Source: Spirochaetota bacterium (GTDB lineage: Bacteria; Spirochaetota; Spirochaetia; Treponematales; UBA12059). Taken from it: DNA of 64,000 bases. This document shows, in pieces, positions 36,289-44,827 of the stretch. A model generated the notes under the pieces. It was not told where the DNA came from. It ran no database searches and was given only the letters and a program-made list of their open reading frames with translations. A program made the translations under genes and the position numbers. Each line of letters starts with the position of its first letter. The first letter of the stretch is position 1. The DNA lies in NCBI GenBank assembly GCA_026398615.1, contig JAPLSN010000042.1, positions 151,597 through 215,596 on the forward strand, written 5' to 3'.

Positions 36289-37139
36289 AGTATTCCGAAA
36301 ATCCTGACGAGGATCAAAAAAACCGGAGCCGCGAAGAGCACGTTGTCGAAGGAATCCAGGAATCCACCCCTGCCGGGCATGATCGACCCCGAATCCTTGA
36401 TTCCAGAGGAACGCTTGAGTGCGGATTCGAAAAGATCCCCGATGATATCAGCCGTGCCCACGAGAACTCCGATCATCGTGAGGGCAACGGGGGTAAAGGG
36501 TATTGCGGCGGGAAACAATACCGGTCCGAGAAAGGCACAGACGAGCGAGCCTGCCATGCCGCTGACGAATCCCGCGACGCTCTTGTTCGGCGATACCGCG
36601 ACGATACCCCGCCGCCTGCCGAAGGTCATCCCGACGGCCCATGCGAGGCTGTCGTTCGCGAACGCGATCATGATGAACCAGAGGATCGCGGTGGTCGGCG
36701 CGCGCGTCGCGACGATGATCATCATGACGAAAGCGGCGCCCGTACCGGGGTAGACGACCGGGAATGCCGTGAATGCGGCTGAAACCAGTACGCCCGGGAT
36801 ATCCTCCTGGGAAGAGATGAAGGCGAAGCGGCTGAAGGAGACCATGGATGCGAGTGCAATAGCGGATAGACCGGCGAACGGCGCGGACGACGGATCGACC
36901 AACGAGGCGGCATACACGGCGAGAGGCGGCAGCATTGCGCTCGCGTGGAACAGGGCCGATTTCGGAAATATGATGTCCGTCTTCATCATGCGAGAGAGTT
37001 CGATGGAGCAGCCGAAAGTGAACGCGAGGACGATCGCCGCGATGGGAGCATGATTGAAATCGGGGACAAGCACGATGAGAGCAATGAGAAGGGGAACCCC
37101 GATGAAGAAGAGAAGCAACCTGACGATGATGTTGTTCAT
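36285..37139 (-). CDS. cdsA: phosphatidate cytidylyltransferase
   Basis: Makes CDP-diacylglycerol for phospholipid synthesis. 284 residues with about eight membrane segments and the C-terminal family signature SPNKSVAGFVSGMAGS and RSSGIKDSGSIMPGRGG, followed by LDSFDNVLFAAP. Start ATG 37139 overlaps the uppS stop by ATGA. Confidence 0.95.
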   Translation of the reverse strand: MNNIIVRLLLFFIGVPLLIALIVLVPDFNHAPIAAIVLAFTFGCSIELSRMMKTDIIFPKSALFHASAMLPPLAVYAASLVDPSSAPFAGLSAIALASMVSFSRFAFISSQEDIPGVLVSAAFTAFPVVYPGTGAAFVMMIIVATRAPTTAILWFIMIAFANDSLAWAVGMTFGRRRGIVAVSPNKSVAGFVSGMAGSLVCAFLGPVLFPAAIPFTPVALTMIGVLVGTADIIGDLFESALKRSSGIKDSGSIMPGRGGFLDSFDNVLFAAPVFLILVRIFGIL

Positions 37140-37834
37140 TGCACTCCGCCGAACCTGCGTTCCCGTCCCGAATAATCGAGGATGGCTTCCCGGAATTCCT
37201 CGTCTGAAAAATCAGGCCATAGCGTACCGGAGAAAAAAAGCTCGGCGTACGCCGAGCGCCACAGGAGGAAATTAGACAGTCTTTTTTCCCCGCCGGTCCT
37301 GATGACGAGATCCATCTCGGGCACTTCGGGTGCGTCGATGGCTTTCGCGATCGACGTTTCGGTCACCTCTTCACCCGCGCGGGAGAGTGCGCGAACCGCT
37401 CGAACGATCTCGTCCCGGCCGCCGTGATTGATGGCCATATTGAGGATCAATCCGTCGAATTTCGCGGTGTCGGCCACGACGGCGTCGATCTCGGCCAATA
37501 CAGGTTTCGGGAGTCCTGTCCTGTCTCCCGAGTGAAGTATCCGGATCCCGTTTTCCCGGTAAAAGCCGAATTCGGCCGATAGGTGTTTGCTGATGAGACT
37601 CATGAGGAAATCGACTTCCTCGGCGGATCGCTTCCAGTTTTCGGTGCTGAACACGTAGAGCGAAACGAACCTGATGCCAAGGCGTTCGGCCTGGAGGACG
37701 ATGCTCTTGGCAACGTCCAATCCACGCCGGTGCCCTTCGGTTCTCGGGAGCCCGCGGGCCTTGGCCCACCTCCCGTTGCCGTCCATGATGATGCCGACAT
37801 GCCTCGGGATACTCGACGTTCCGGGCATGGCCAC
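37136..37834 (-). CDS. uppS: isoprenyl (undecaprenyl) diphosphate synthase
   Basis: cis-Prenyltransferase producing the lipid carrier for cell-wall synthesis, 232 residues. IMDGNGRWAKARGLPRTEGH near the N-terminus (catalytic Asp in MDGNGRWA), YVFSTENWKR, LNMAINHGGRDEI and the C-terminal VIRTGGEKRLSNFLLW. The start is 37834 or, 6 bases downstream, 37828. Follows frr and overlaps cdsA. Confidence 0.95.
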   Translation of the reverse strand: MAMPGTSSIPRHVGIIMDGNGRWAKARGLPRTEGHRRGLDVAKSIVLQAERLGIRFVSLYVFSTENWKRSAEEVDFLMSLISKHLSAEFGFYRENGIRILHSGDRTGLPKPVLAEIDAVVADTAKFDGLILNMAINHGGRDEIVRAVRALSRAGEEVTETSIAKAIDAPEVPEMDLVIRTGGEKRLSNFLLWRSAYAELFFSGTLWPDFSDEEFREAILDYSGRERRFGGVQ

Positions 37835-37835
37835 G

Positions 37836-38387
37836 TCAGACTTCCATAATTTCTTTTTCTTTCTCTTCGAGGACTTTGTTGACCTGGACGATGTATGAGT
37901 CCGTCAACTTCTGGAGCTCCTCTTCGGCTTTCTTTGCCTCGTCCTCTGGAGACCCCGAATCGCGTCGTTTCTTGATATCCTCGATCCCTTCGCGGCGGAT
38001 GTTGCGGATGGCCACTCGGGACTGCTCGGTCATGGACTTGGCGGTCTTGACGAGATCCTTGCGTCGTTCCTCGGTGAGCGGAGGAATTGAAATGCGGACG
38101 ACCTTGCCGTCGTTGGACGGGTTCAGGCCAAGTTCCGATTTCTGGAGGGCTTTCTCGATTTCGCCGATGAGGGTGCGATCCCAGGGCTGGACGACGATGA
38201 GCCTGGCTTCGGGGACCGAAACCGTCGCTACCTGGTTCAACGGCGATTTCTGACCGTAATAATCGACCTTGATCCTGTCGAGCAGGGCGGGGGATGCCCG
38301 CCCGGTGCGGAGTCCGTTGAAATCATCCTTGAGTGAAGCGACGGCTTTCTTCATCCGCTCTTCGCACGCGATCTTCGTGTCGTCCAT
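37836..38387 (-). CDS. frr: ribosome recycling factor
   Basis: 183 residues of the usual length: KVDYYGQKSPLNQVATVSV, LIVVQPWD, LNPSNDGKVVRISIPPLTEE and the long helices rich in Glu/Lys at the C-terminus. Releases ribosomes from mRNA after termination, with EF-G. ATG 38387 begins MDDTKIACEERM; the open frame upstream to 38426 lies in the tsf terminator hairpin. Ends 1 base before the uppS start codon. Confidence 0.95.
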   Translation of the reverse strand: MDDTKIACEERMKKAVASLKDDFNGLRTGRASPALLDRIKVDYYGQKSPLNQVATVSVPEARLIVVQPWDRTLIGEIEKALQKSELGLNPSNDGKVVRISIPPLTEERRKDLVKTAKSMTEQSRVAIRNIRREGIEDIKKRRDSGSPEDEAKKAEEELQKLTDSYIVQVNKVLEEKEKEIMEV

Positions 38388-38410
38388 GGAATCCCCCCTT
38401 TCATCGATGG

Positions 38411-38435
38411 AAAAAGGGGCCGCCACGGCGGCCCC
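38411..38435 (-). terminator. intrinsic terminator between tsf and frr
   Basis: Minus-strand GGGGCCGCC/GGCGGCCCC stem with a tiny loop, followed by TTTTT (38415-38411). It would separate, or attenuate, the rpsB-tsf unit from frr and the isoprenoid/phospholipid genes downstream. Confidence 0.8.
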
Positions 38436-38447
38436 GGATTGTCCGTT

Positions 38448-39293
38448 TCAGTTGCTGACGCCGACCCTGAGGTACAGGAATTCGGCAATGGAAAGCGTGG
38501 CTCCGGCGGACTTGCCGATATCGGCCATGACCTTGGCGACGCTCAACTTTTCATCCTTCACGAAGCCCTGGTCCAGGAGGCAGATGTCGGCCATCAACTT
38601 TTTCATCTTGCCGACGAGGATGCCTTCGATGATCTTTTCGGGCTTTCCCTTCATCCTCTCGTCGCCCTCGACCTGCTTGAGGAATATTTCCTTCTGCTCG
38701 GCCTTGTAAGCGTCGGGGATTTTACCCTGATCCAGGAAGACGGGATTGAAGGCCGCGATGTGCAGGGCGAGATCATGGGCGAAAGCGGTCACTTCGGGCT
38801 TCGCCAGTGCTTCCGGCTTGTCGGACCTTATCTTGACCACGACGCCGATGCGTCCATCACCATGCATGTAGGAATGGATCATCTCTCCGGTGGCGACAGT
38901 CACCGTCGCAACGCGCTTCAGGCTGATGTTTTCCTTGATGACGCTCGCGATACCTTTCACTTCGCTCTCGAGGGAGACGGCAGATGCACCGGCGAAAATC
39001 TTCGCCGCGATGCCGTTTCCGAACTTGATGAAGTCATCGTTGCGCGACACGAAATCCGTCTCGCAGGCGAGTTCGACGATTGCAGCCTTTCCCGATCCTT
39101 CCTTGAGAAATATCCGGCCCTCGTTCGTCGCCCGGCCTGCGCGTTTTTCTACACCGGCGAGTCCCCACTCCTTAAGCAGTTTTTCGGCCTTCGCGGAATC
39201 ACCCCCGGCTTCGGTCAGGGCTTTTTTACAGTCCATCATACCCGCACCGGTCTTTTCGCGCAGGTTCTTGATATCGGTAGATTTGATGTCCAT
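38448..39293 (-). CDS. tsf: elongation factor Ts
   Basis: 281 residues. Signature LREKTGAGMMDCKKALTEAG at the N-terminus, then KAAIVELACETDFVSRND and the core domains ending in FLYLRVGV. Exchanges nucleotide on EF-Tu. ATG 39293 (MDIKSTDIKNL) was chosen because the family starts there; the frame is open upstream to 39401 but without homology. Follows rpsB with a 154-base gap. Confidence 0.95.
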   Translation of the reverse strand: MDIKSTDIKNLREKTGAGMMDCKKALTEAGGDSAKAEKLLKEWGLAGVEKRAGRATNEGRIFLKEGSGKAAIVELACETDFVSRNDDFIKFGNGIAAKIFAGASAVSLESEVKGIASVIKENISLKRVATVTVATGEMIHSYMHGDGRIGVVVKIRSDKPEALAKPEVTAFAHDLALHIAAFNPVFLDQGKIPDAYKAEQKEIFLKQVEGDERMKGKPEKIIEGILVGKMKKLMADICLLDQGFVKDEKLSVAKVMADIGKSAGATLSIAEFLYLRVGVSN

Positions 39294-39447
39294 ATCTTTC
39301 GAGTCTCCCCGGCAGACTGGGGAAACGCCTGAAGCCTTTCTCCGGTCTGTGATGCGATTCCCCGCAGTATGGATGCGTTCGTCGGGGAATCGCGATGTCA
39401 TATGGCATCGGAATACCCTTTCCCGGGCTTTCCCGACGCCCTGCAGG

Positions 39448-40329
39448 CTATTTCACGTAGAGTTTGTCTTCGTCGATGATCGGAGCGACAGGCTCCTCGG
39501 TTACTTCCTCGTGAACCGTTTCGACTACCGGCGCGTACGTGCTGATGTCGATCTCGACGTCCTCGTCTTCGGTCTTGTGGCTGGCATCTGTCTGGACTTC
39601 TTCGGCCGTCTCGGTTTCCTGCAGGTTTTCGATGATCTTGAGGCCGGTCTCGTTGTCCGCCTCGACGACGGCGTTCGCGATGATCTGCGTAAAAAGGCTT
39701 ATGGACCGGATGGCGTCGTCGTTTCCGGGGATCGGGTACGTGATGCCCTCGGGGTTGCAGTTGGTATCGACGATGGCGACGATGGGAATACCGAGGCGCT
39801 GGGCTTCTGCCACGGCGATCCCTTCCTTCCTGGTGTCGATCACGAAGATGACGCCCGGGAGGTCTTTCATTTCCTTGATGCCGCCGAGGTTTTTTTCGAG
39901 TTTGGTCTTTTCCTTCTGGAGGGCGGCGATCTCCTTTTTCGTGAGGTTTTCGAAGGTGCCGTCCACTTCCATCTTTTCGATCTTCTTGAGGCGGAGGATG
40001 GATTTCTTGATGGTGGAAAAGTTGGTCAGCATGCCGCCAAGCCAGCGGTTGTTCACGAAGAACATCCCGCACCGTTCGGCTTCCTTGGCGACAGCCTGTT
40101 GGGCTTGCTTCTTGGTGCCGACGAAAAGTACGGTCTTGCCGCCCGCGACCGTCTTCCTGACAGCTTCGAAAGCTTCCTTGATGGCCTGGATGGTCTTCTG
40201 GAGATCGATGATGTGGATCCCGTTGCGTTCAGCGAAGATATATTTCTTCATACGCGGATCCCAGCGCTTAACCTGGTGCCCGAAATGTACACCGGACTCG
40301 AGCAGGTTCTTCATGGTAACGACAGCCAA
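39448..40329 (-). CDS. rpsB: 30S ribosomal protein uS2
   Basis: 293 residues. Starts [18 protein letters not shown] with [32 protein letters not shown], and [18 protein letters not shown], all typical of S2. The initiation codon is TTG 40329, 5 bases after AGGAGGAAC, because the conserved N-terminus begins there. The C-terminal acidic tail is about 40 residues longer than in E. coli. Forms a unit with tsf. Confidence 0.95.
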   Translation of the reverse strand: MAVVTMKNLLESGVHFGHQVKRWDPRMKKYIFAERNGIHIIDLQKTIQAIKEAFEAVRKTVAGGKTVLFVGTKKQAQQAVAKEAERCGMFFVNNRWLGGMLTNFSTIKKSILRLKKIEKMEVDGTFENLTKKEIAALQKEKTKLEKNLGGIKEMKDLPGVIFVIDTRKEGIAVAEAQRLGIPIVAIVDTNCNPEGITYPIPGNDDAIRSISLFTQIIANAVVEADNETGLKIIENLQETETAEEVQTDASHKTEDEDVEIDISTYAPVVETVHEEVTEEPVAPIIDEDKLYVK

Positions 40330-40347
40330 GCGTTCCTCCTGTTGGCG

Positions 40348-40362
40348 CGCGTCATTGACGCG
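40348..40362 (-). promoter_or_regulatory. hairpin in the rpsB leader
   Basis: CGCGTC-AAT-GACGCG (minus strand), a perfect 6-bp stem lying 8 bases before the rpsB Shine-Dalgarno sequence. Its closeness to the ribosome binding site suggests a possible role in S2 autoregulation, but no known motif was verified. Confidence 0.35.
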
Positions 40363-40480
40363 GCCCCCGTCACTGTTACACGTTCATCCTGAAGACCGCT
40401 CACTCGATGAGCGCGGACGCGACGGGATGACGGAAGATTTCGGGCTACCGGACATTTCTGAACCGATGCTCCGGCCCGGT

Positions 40481-41089
40481 TTACCTGAAACGATATCCGA
40501 GCGAACTCATGATGCCATAAAAGTCCGCGATTGGCAAGCCTACGACCCCTGTATAGGATCCATCGATTCGTTCGATATGGAATCCGGCACGCTCCTGGAT
40601 ACGGTATCCCCCGGCAACATCCCGCCATTCACCCGATTCCAGGTAGGAATCCAGATCCCCGTCGGAGAGCCTCGAGAAGCTGACTTTCGTCTCGTTGACG
40701 CGCTTGATCCTCCGGCCAGTCGCGCGATCGACCGCGCAGAGCCCTGTGAAGACGGAATGCGTCCTCCCGGAAAGCAAGCGCATGAAGCGCGCCGCTTCTT
40801 CAACCCCGGATGGTTTTCCCAGTACGGCGAACGACGGTTGCGCGCGTGTGCCTTGATCGATGGCGACGAGGGTGTCGGCGGCCAGTATCCAGCGGGGATC
40901 ATCAGGCATCAACGCAGCAATAGCGGCGTCCGCTTTCATCGATGCCAAGGCGGCGACGCGCGTGGCGGGCGGCAGGTGATCGAAGGCCGACTCATCCAAG
41001 TCAGGCGGCCAAACCACGAGCGGGATACCGTATGATTCCAGCAGCTCCCGCCGCCTCGGCGATCCGGATGCCAGCACTATCTTTTCCAT
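40481..41089 (-). CDS. maf: Maf-like nucleoside triphosphate pyrophosphatase
   Basis: 202 residues. KIVLASGSPRRRELLESYGI at the N-terminus, ILAADTLVA, the catalytic segment LGKPSGVEEAARFMRLLSG and RTHSVFTG, and AGGYRIQERAGFHIERIDGS. Hydrolyses non-canonical or damaged nucleotides in the cytoplasm. On the minus strand upstream of rpsB with a 151-base gap. Confidence 0.94.
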   Translation of the reverse strand: MEKIVLASGSPRRRELLESYGIPLVVWPPDLDESAFDHLPPATRVAALASMKADAAIAALMPDDPRWILAADTLVAIDQGTRAQPSFAVLGKPSGVEEAARFMRLLSGRTHSVFTGLCAVDRATGRRIKRVNETKVSFSRLSDGDLDSYLESGEWRDVAGGYRIQERAGFHIERIDGSYTGVVGLPIADFYGIMSSLGYRFR

Positions 41090-41141
41090 ATATGAGGAAA
41101 CGATAGCCCGCGAAGCACCGTTCCGTCAACGCGACCTTGGC

Positions 41142-41171
41142 TTGACAGGCGGATCGGCCTTGTACTACGAT
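41142..41171 (+). promoter_or_regulatory. promoter of tRNA-Arg
   Basis: TTGACA (41142-41147), 18-base spacer, TACGAT (41166-41171). Transcription would begin near 41178, a few bases before the mature tRNA. Confidence 0.6.
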
Positions 41172-41181
41172 GCGACTGTCA

Positions 41182-41255
41182 GAGCGATTAGCTCAGCTGG
41201 ATAGAGTGTCGGCCTCCGAAGCCGAAGGTCGCGCGTTCGAATCGCGTATCGCTCA
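41182..41255 (+). tRNA. tRNA-Arg (anticodon CCG)
   Basis: Acceptor GAGCGAT/ATCGCTC (7 bp), D-arm with AGCTCAGCTGGATAGAG, anticodon stem TCGGC/GCCGA with loop CTCCGAA (anticodon CCG, reading CGG), T-arm GCGCG-TTCGAAT-CGCGT. Discriminator A41255; CCA is not encoded. Followed by a gene-poor patch. Confidence 0.94.
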
Positions 41256-41567
41256 GAATTGCGGTTTTCTACGGAACCAGATACTGCAGAGACCGATGGA
41301 ATCGGCGTCATGCTCTCGAATGAATGCAGGGATACCCGCAGGAAAATGGGAGAGGGCGTCGTTTCCCATTATTAGGGCGACAGCATACGCGCTTGCGCGA
41401 AACTGGCAGTGATGTTCTTTCCAGCGTCACCGCGTCTACCGTTGTCGCATGCGCCGCCATCGAGGATGCATCGATCGTGTAAAATCCCGAAGAAGCGGAT
41501 TACGCAGATCGTCTGCGCCTGCTCGAAGCCGCTTTCTGACTGTTGAGTCCGGCATCTCGCCGGGTTA
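41256..41567 (+). other. gene-poor stretch next to tRNA-Arg
   Basis: No supported gene. A short plus-strand stretch reading DVLSSVTASTVVACAAIEDA, broken by a TAA and followed by ADYADRLRLLEAAF, looks like a degraded coding sequence. No attachment-site duplication of the tRNA end and no integrase are seen. Probably decayed DNA. Confidence 0.4.
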
Positions 41568-41726
41568 TCAGGCGTAGAGATCCACGATCGTTTCGGGTGA
41601 AGCAACCGGTACCGGTTCGCTCTGAATCGGTTCCGATTCGCTTTCGGGGGTTTCCTCGGTCGGGGGGAGCACCTCGATCACCGTCGGGTACATGAGACTG
41701 GAAATCGATTCTATGTCCATAAGCAT
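41568..41726 (-). CDS. possible small protein, or the 3' end of a decayed gene
   Basis: Minus-strand frame from ATG 41726 to TGA at 41568-41570, 52 residues: MLMDIESISSLMYPTVIEVL, then a Pro/Glu/Ser-rich tail ending VASPETIVDLYA. The frame is open another 23 codons upstream and reads GGIATTWYWFCTGAWPIT, hydrophobic and protein-like but without a start codon. It lies after the terminator of the next minus-strand gene. Could be a short membrane-associated peptide or the remains of a larger gene. Weak. Confidence 0.3.
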   Translation of the reverse strand: MLMDIESISSLMYPTVIEVLPPTEETPESESEPIQSEPVPVASPETIVDLYA

Positions 41727-41804
41727 CGTGATCGGCCACGCCCCGGTACAGAACCAGTACCATGTAGTGGCGATCCCTCCATGATCAATATACTGATTTC
41801 AGGG

Positions 41805-41834
41805 ATAAAAATCCCCCTGCATGAGCAGGGGGAT
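41805..41834 (-). terminator. intrinsic terminator after the HEAT-repeat gene
   Basis: Ten-bp perfect stem ATCCCCCTGC/GCAGGGGGAT with a 4-base loop; on the minus strand it is followed by TTTTATCC. It ends the lipoprotein-HEAT transcript. Confidence 0.85.
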
Positions 41835-41872
41835 TCCATGAAGTACGATGACAAACAGGATCGGCGGAAGGA

Positions 41873-42589
41873 TTACTTCGATGGCTTCCTGAGGGTCTTG
41901 AGGAGTTCGTTCGCCCTGTTCTTCACCGGGTTGATATAGTTTCCATCGGCTATCCTCATTATGGTGCGAATTGCCATCGGATCCTTGAGCCCGCCTGTGG
42001 CTTCCGCGATGCGTTCAAAGGCGACGAGCACTTCGAATGCGAGGGAATTGTCCGGGAAAAGGATGTCGAAGCGGCTGGCTATGAGGGAAATGGCCTGGGT
42101 CACTTCGTCGTTGTCGTTCATCCCGAGCTTGCCGAGCGACCGAATGGCCGCGCTGAGTACCATCGGTTCCTGGTCGCTGAGAAGGACGCGCAACAGTGCG
42201 TTCTTGGCTTCCTCCGACTTGAACTCGCCGAGGTAATCGCAGGCTTGGGCCCTGACATCGGGGAAATTGTTCTTGGGACGGCCCAGTCCGGCTTCCCTGT
42301 TCACGTACGTGAGCCCTTCCTGGGAGAGGTACTCCAAGGTTTTCCGGATATCGTCGGTGAGCCTGCCGGCAGCGATGGCATCCTTGATACCCCCGAGTGC
42401 CTTCTGTTTCATTTCCTTGCCATCGGCCATCGCTTCCTCGCGCAAGATCATGGCTTCGACGGATTCCTGGGCATACGCTTCCTCGGCAGTCCGCTCGCCG
42501 GAAGGTCCGGTCTGGGCGCCGAGCGATATGAATGCGGAAACCATGAGAACGAGGCAGATGCCGGCGAAGAAACCATTATTGAAACGCAT
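41873..42589 (-). CDS. secreted HEAT-repeat protein
   Basis: 238 residues with a signal peptide (hydrophobic to about 24, LGA/Q). The mature part holds HEAT-type helical repeats: DVRAQACDYLGEFKSEEA, MVLSAAIRSLGKLG, and VLVAFERIAEATGG. Such proteins form periplasmic scaffolds. ATG 42589 is preceded by AGGAGG that overlaps the end of the upstream lipoprotein gene (stop TGA at 42592-42594), so the two are coupled. A terminator follows. Confidence 0.8.
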   Translation of the reverse strand: MRFNNGFFAGICLVLMVSAFISLGAQTGPSGERTAEEAYAQESVEAMILREEAMADGKEMKQKALGGIKDAIAAGRLTDDIRKTLEYLSQEGLTYVNREAGLGRPKNNFPDVRAQACDYLGEFKSEEAKNALLRVLLSDQEPMVLSAAIRSLGKLGMNDNDEVTQAISLIASRFDILFPDNSLAFEVLVAFERIAEATGGLKDPMAIRTIMRIADGNYINPVKNRANELLKTLRKPSK

Positions 42590-42591
42590 TG

Positions 42592-43161
42592 TCACCTCCT
42601 GACCGTCATTTTCCACGAATTGCCGACTTTTTCAAGGTAATACAATACCACACGCTCGCCTTTGCTGTTTATCGCCATGACCTTGATGAGCATGTAATCG
42701 AGGTATTCGATATCGTCCGGCTTTGCACTGCCGCGCGATGGATACACGATATAGAAGAAAAAATCTTTCAGGGTTTTCAGCATGATGCCTTGGCGCTTCA
42801 GGACCGGGAAATTGGACCATTCGGCCAGGGTTTCAGGCGAAGAATAGTACTCTATATACTCCGGGGTGAGGTAGGTCAGCCAGGTTTCGAATTCCTTTCG
42901 TTGTATGACCTGGTTCAGTTCCTCAATAAATTTCTCCACATCGACGAGCGTGTTCCGTTTTTCATCCTGGCTGATGAGTTCAGGAGTGAAGGGTTGGCGT
43001 TCCTCGGAGATCTCCGGTCCGACTGGCTGAACCGTCGCTGCCGGGGGATGTGCTCCCGATGAAGCGGGTTCCGGCTGGACCGGGGCGGGCGAGGAGCGGC
43101 AGGAAAACACGAGAAACAGGGATATCAACAATATGAAGCCGCTTTTCGGGGAACGAGGCAT
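42592..43161 (-). CDS. lipoprotein of unknown function
   Basis: 189 residues. Basic start (MPRSPKSG), hydrophobic core and lipobox VFSC (Cys21), a Pro-rich linker of about 45 residues, then a compact domain with FIEELNQVIQRKEFETWLTY and YLTPEYIEYYS, ending in a beta segment GERVVLYYLEKVGNSWKM. The last part resembles nuclear-transport-factor-2-like folds, but this is tentative. The promoter TTGACA-17-TACTAT places the transcript start within a base of the ATG, so the message appears leaderless. Followed by the HEAT protein. Confidence 0.75.
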   Translation of the reverse strand: MPRSPKSGFILLISLFLVFSCRSSPAPVQPEPASSGAHPPAATVQPVGPEISEERQPFTPELISQDEKRNTLVDVEKFIEELNQVIQRKEFETWLTYLTPEYIEYYSSPETLAEWSNFPVLKRQGIMLKTLKDFFFYIVYPSRGSAKPDDIEYLDYMLIKVMAINSKGERVVLYYLEKVGNSWKMTVRR

Positions 43162-43168
43162 AGAAACT

Positions 43169-43197
43169 ATAGTAGTGCAAGCTTCCTCACTTGTCAA
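43169..43197 (-). promoter_or_regulatory. strong promoter with start at the lipoprotein ATG
   Basis: Minus strand: TTGACA (43197-43192), 17-base spacer, TACTAT (43174-43169). The expected start is near 43162, next to ATG 43161. No Shine-Dalgarno sequence fits before that ATG. Confidence 0.7.
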
Positions 43198-43555
43198 AAC
43201 GAGAACGTCGCGGCGGACAGCCGAGAATCGTCATGCTGGTAGCATAACACTGACGGGGAGTAGGCATCCTGTTCATCGAACCGATGGAATTCCGGTAGGT
43301 TTTCGCTACACTGCGATTTTTTCGAACACCTTGATTGCGCCATTTTCGTTTCGATGGTGCCGGATGCGGAATATGCATATCAGCGTGAATGTTCGGTTTT
43401 CGTTCAGTCGAAATGGAACTTATTATTGCCAATGAATATGGGATGATATACTATAGGGGAAACGGCGAAACCCAAATTTTCGATCGGTCGAGTTGCCGCT
43501 TTTGTCGGTGTACTACTCGGAATAAGCGATAGAACACAGAACGCCCGGAGGCTTC
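43198..43555 (+). other. AT-richer intergenic region between divergent genes
   Basis: No gene is supported. The right half is clearly richer in A/T than the surroundings. It contains a candidate promoter for the GalK-like gene at 43426-43452 and the upstream flank of the lipoprotein promoter. Nothing else is recognised. Confidence 0.5.
43426..43452 (+). promoter_or_regulatory. candidate promoter of the GalK-like gene
   Basis: TTGCCA (43426-43431), 15-base spacer (short), TATACT (43447-43452), in an A/T-rich stretch about 100 bases before ATG 43556. Confidence 0.35.
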
Positions 43556-44704
43556 ATGCACATTGCCGAGCTTCATGCCAGCGAATACGCCGAAGATCCG
43601 GAGGTCGTTGTTTCTGTGCCGGGGAGCGTCCCGCTTCTCGGGGAACATGCGGAGGATTCCGGTGGAAACGTGATCGCGGCCGGGATTTCACTCCGTCTTT
43701 CCGTAGCTGTTTCCTTTCGCCGCGATGCATCCGTCCGATTCTATTCCGTCAACCTCGAGGAACGCAAGCGCATTAACGTCTCCGCCTTGGGATACAAGCG
43801 GGAAGACCGGTGGGCCAACAGACCCAAGTCCGTCCTGGAAGCGTTGTCCGAAGCCGGTTGCGAAATCCGGGGCATGAACGTGACCATCGCGGGCGATATC
43901 CCGACGGGAATCGGCCTCGGTTCGTCCGCGGCCCTGCTGGTAAGTTCCGCCGTGGCGTTCAGTCGCCTGTACGGACGCCCGCTGGAAGGCCGAACCGTGG
44001 TGGATTTTTGCCGTTCCGTGCCCGATTCGGGCGAACGCCGCCTGGCCCAATACGAAACCCTCCTTCCTGCCAGTTCCAGGCCCGGCACACTCCTTCGTTA
44101 CAACCCGTTTCTAGACCGCGCGGTGACGATGCCGTTTTCGCTCGATGATCTCGCCTTCATCATCACTGATTCCCGCGTTCCCCGGCCCTCCACCGATACC
44201 GAGTTCAAGAGCCGGTCCGACGATGTGAGGAAGTGCCTTTCGCTGCTCGGGCCGAAAAAAAACCTGAGGGGGCTGGCGGGAGTGTCGGTCGACGACTTGG
44301 GTGGTTTGATGGGCATGCTCCCCGAGAGTACCAGGCGTCGTTGCCTGTTCCTGATCGAAGAGATCGAACGCGGAGTCGAAGCGGAGGATGCCCTCAAGCG
44401 AAGCGACCTCGCCGCGCTCGGCAAAATCCTCGGAAAATCCGGGCAGGGCCTCAGGAATCTCTACGAAGTCTCCTGCCCTGAAATCGACTGGCTGGTGAAG
44501 CGTGCACTGGAGATTGACGGTGTCATGTTCAGCAGGATGAGCGGACGAGGATTCGGCGGTTGTACCGTGTCACTCATGACACGGGCCGCATTCGAGCATT
44601 ACGAAAGGCGGCTCGATGAGTACGAGCGCATCTTTGGCTTCAGGACCACGGTCTATGATGTCGGTCTGGATGGCGGAATCATCACCGAGGGGCCTGGCTA
44701 TTGA
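43556..44704 (+). CDS. galactokinase-like GHMP protein with altered active site
   Basis: 382 residues with GHMP architecture: VPGSVPLLGEHAEDSGG (counterpart of the galactokinase signature GRVNLIGEHTDYNGG, much altered), ATP loop GIGLGSSAALL, and C-terminal SGRGFGGCTVSLM. The galactokinase catalytic segment GIMDQ cannot be found; its expected place reads PDSGERRLAQYETLL. It is therefore a GHMP-fold paralogue that probably does not phosphorylate galactose, or acts on another substrate. Upstream of surE. Confidence 0.8.
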   Translation: MHIAELHASEYAEDPEVVVSVPGSVPLLGEHAEDSGGNVIAAGISLRLSVAVSFRRDASVRFYSVNLEERKRINVSALGYKREDRWANRPKSVLEALSEAGCEIRGMNVTIAGDIPTGIGLGSSAALLVSSAVAFSRLYGRPLEGRTVVDFCRSVPDSGERRLAQYETLLPASSRPGTLLRYNPFLDRAVTMPFSLDDLAFIITDSRVPRPSTDTEFKSRSDDVRKCLSLLGPKKNLRGLAGVSVDDLGGLMGMLPESTRRRCLFLIEEIERGVEAEDALKRSDLAALGKILGKSGQGLRNLYEVSCPEIDWLVKRALEIDGVMFSRMSGRGFGGCTVSLMTRAAFEHYERRLDEYERIFGFRTTVYDVGLDGGIITEGPGY

Positions 44705-44827
44705 CCCTCGATTGTTCCGGAAGCCTCGCAAGACCGATCATGCGTGTGCCGAAAAGCGTCGTGAAAAGACAGGATCACCAGCCGGGTGGTTGATACAACG
44801 GCGAAAAACGGGTTTCATGGTGCGATC

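Noticed and set aside
41500..41763. 87-codon minus-strand frame beside tRNA-Arg
   Set aside because: Arg/Asp/Gly-rich frame without motifs; another minus-strand frame in the same place reads more like protein.
43187..43432. 81-codon minus-strand frame in the region between lipoprotein and GalK-like genes
   Set aside because: It overlaps the promoter of the lipoprotein gene and has no motif or ribosome binding site.
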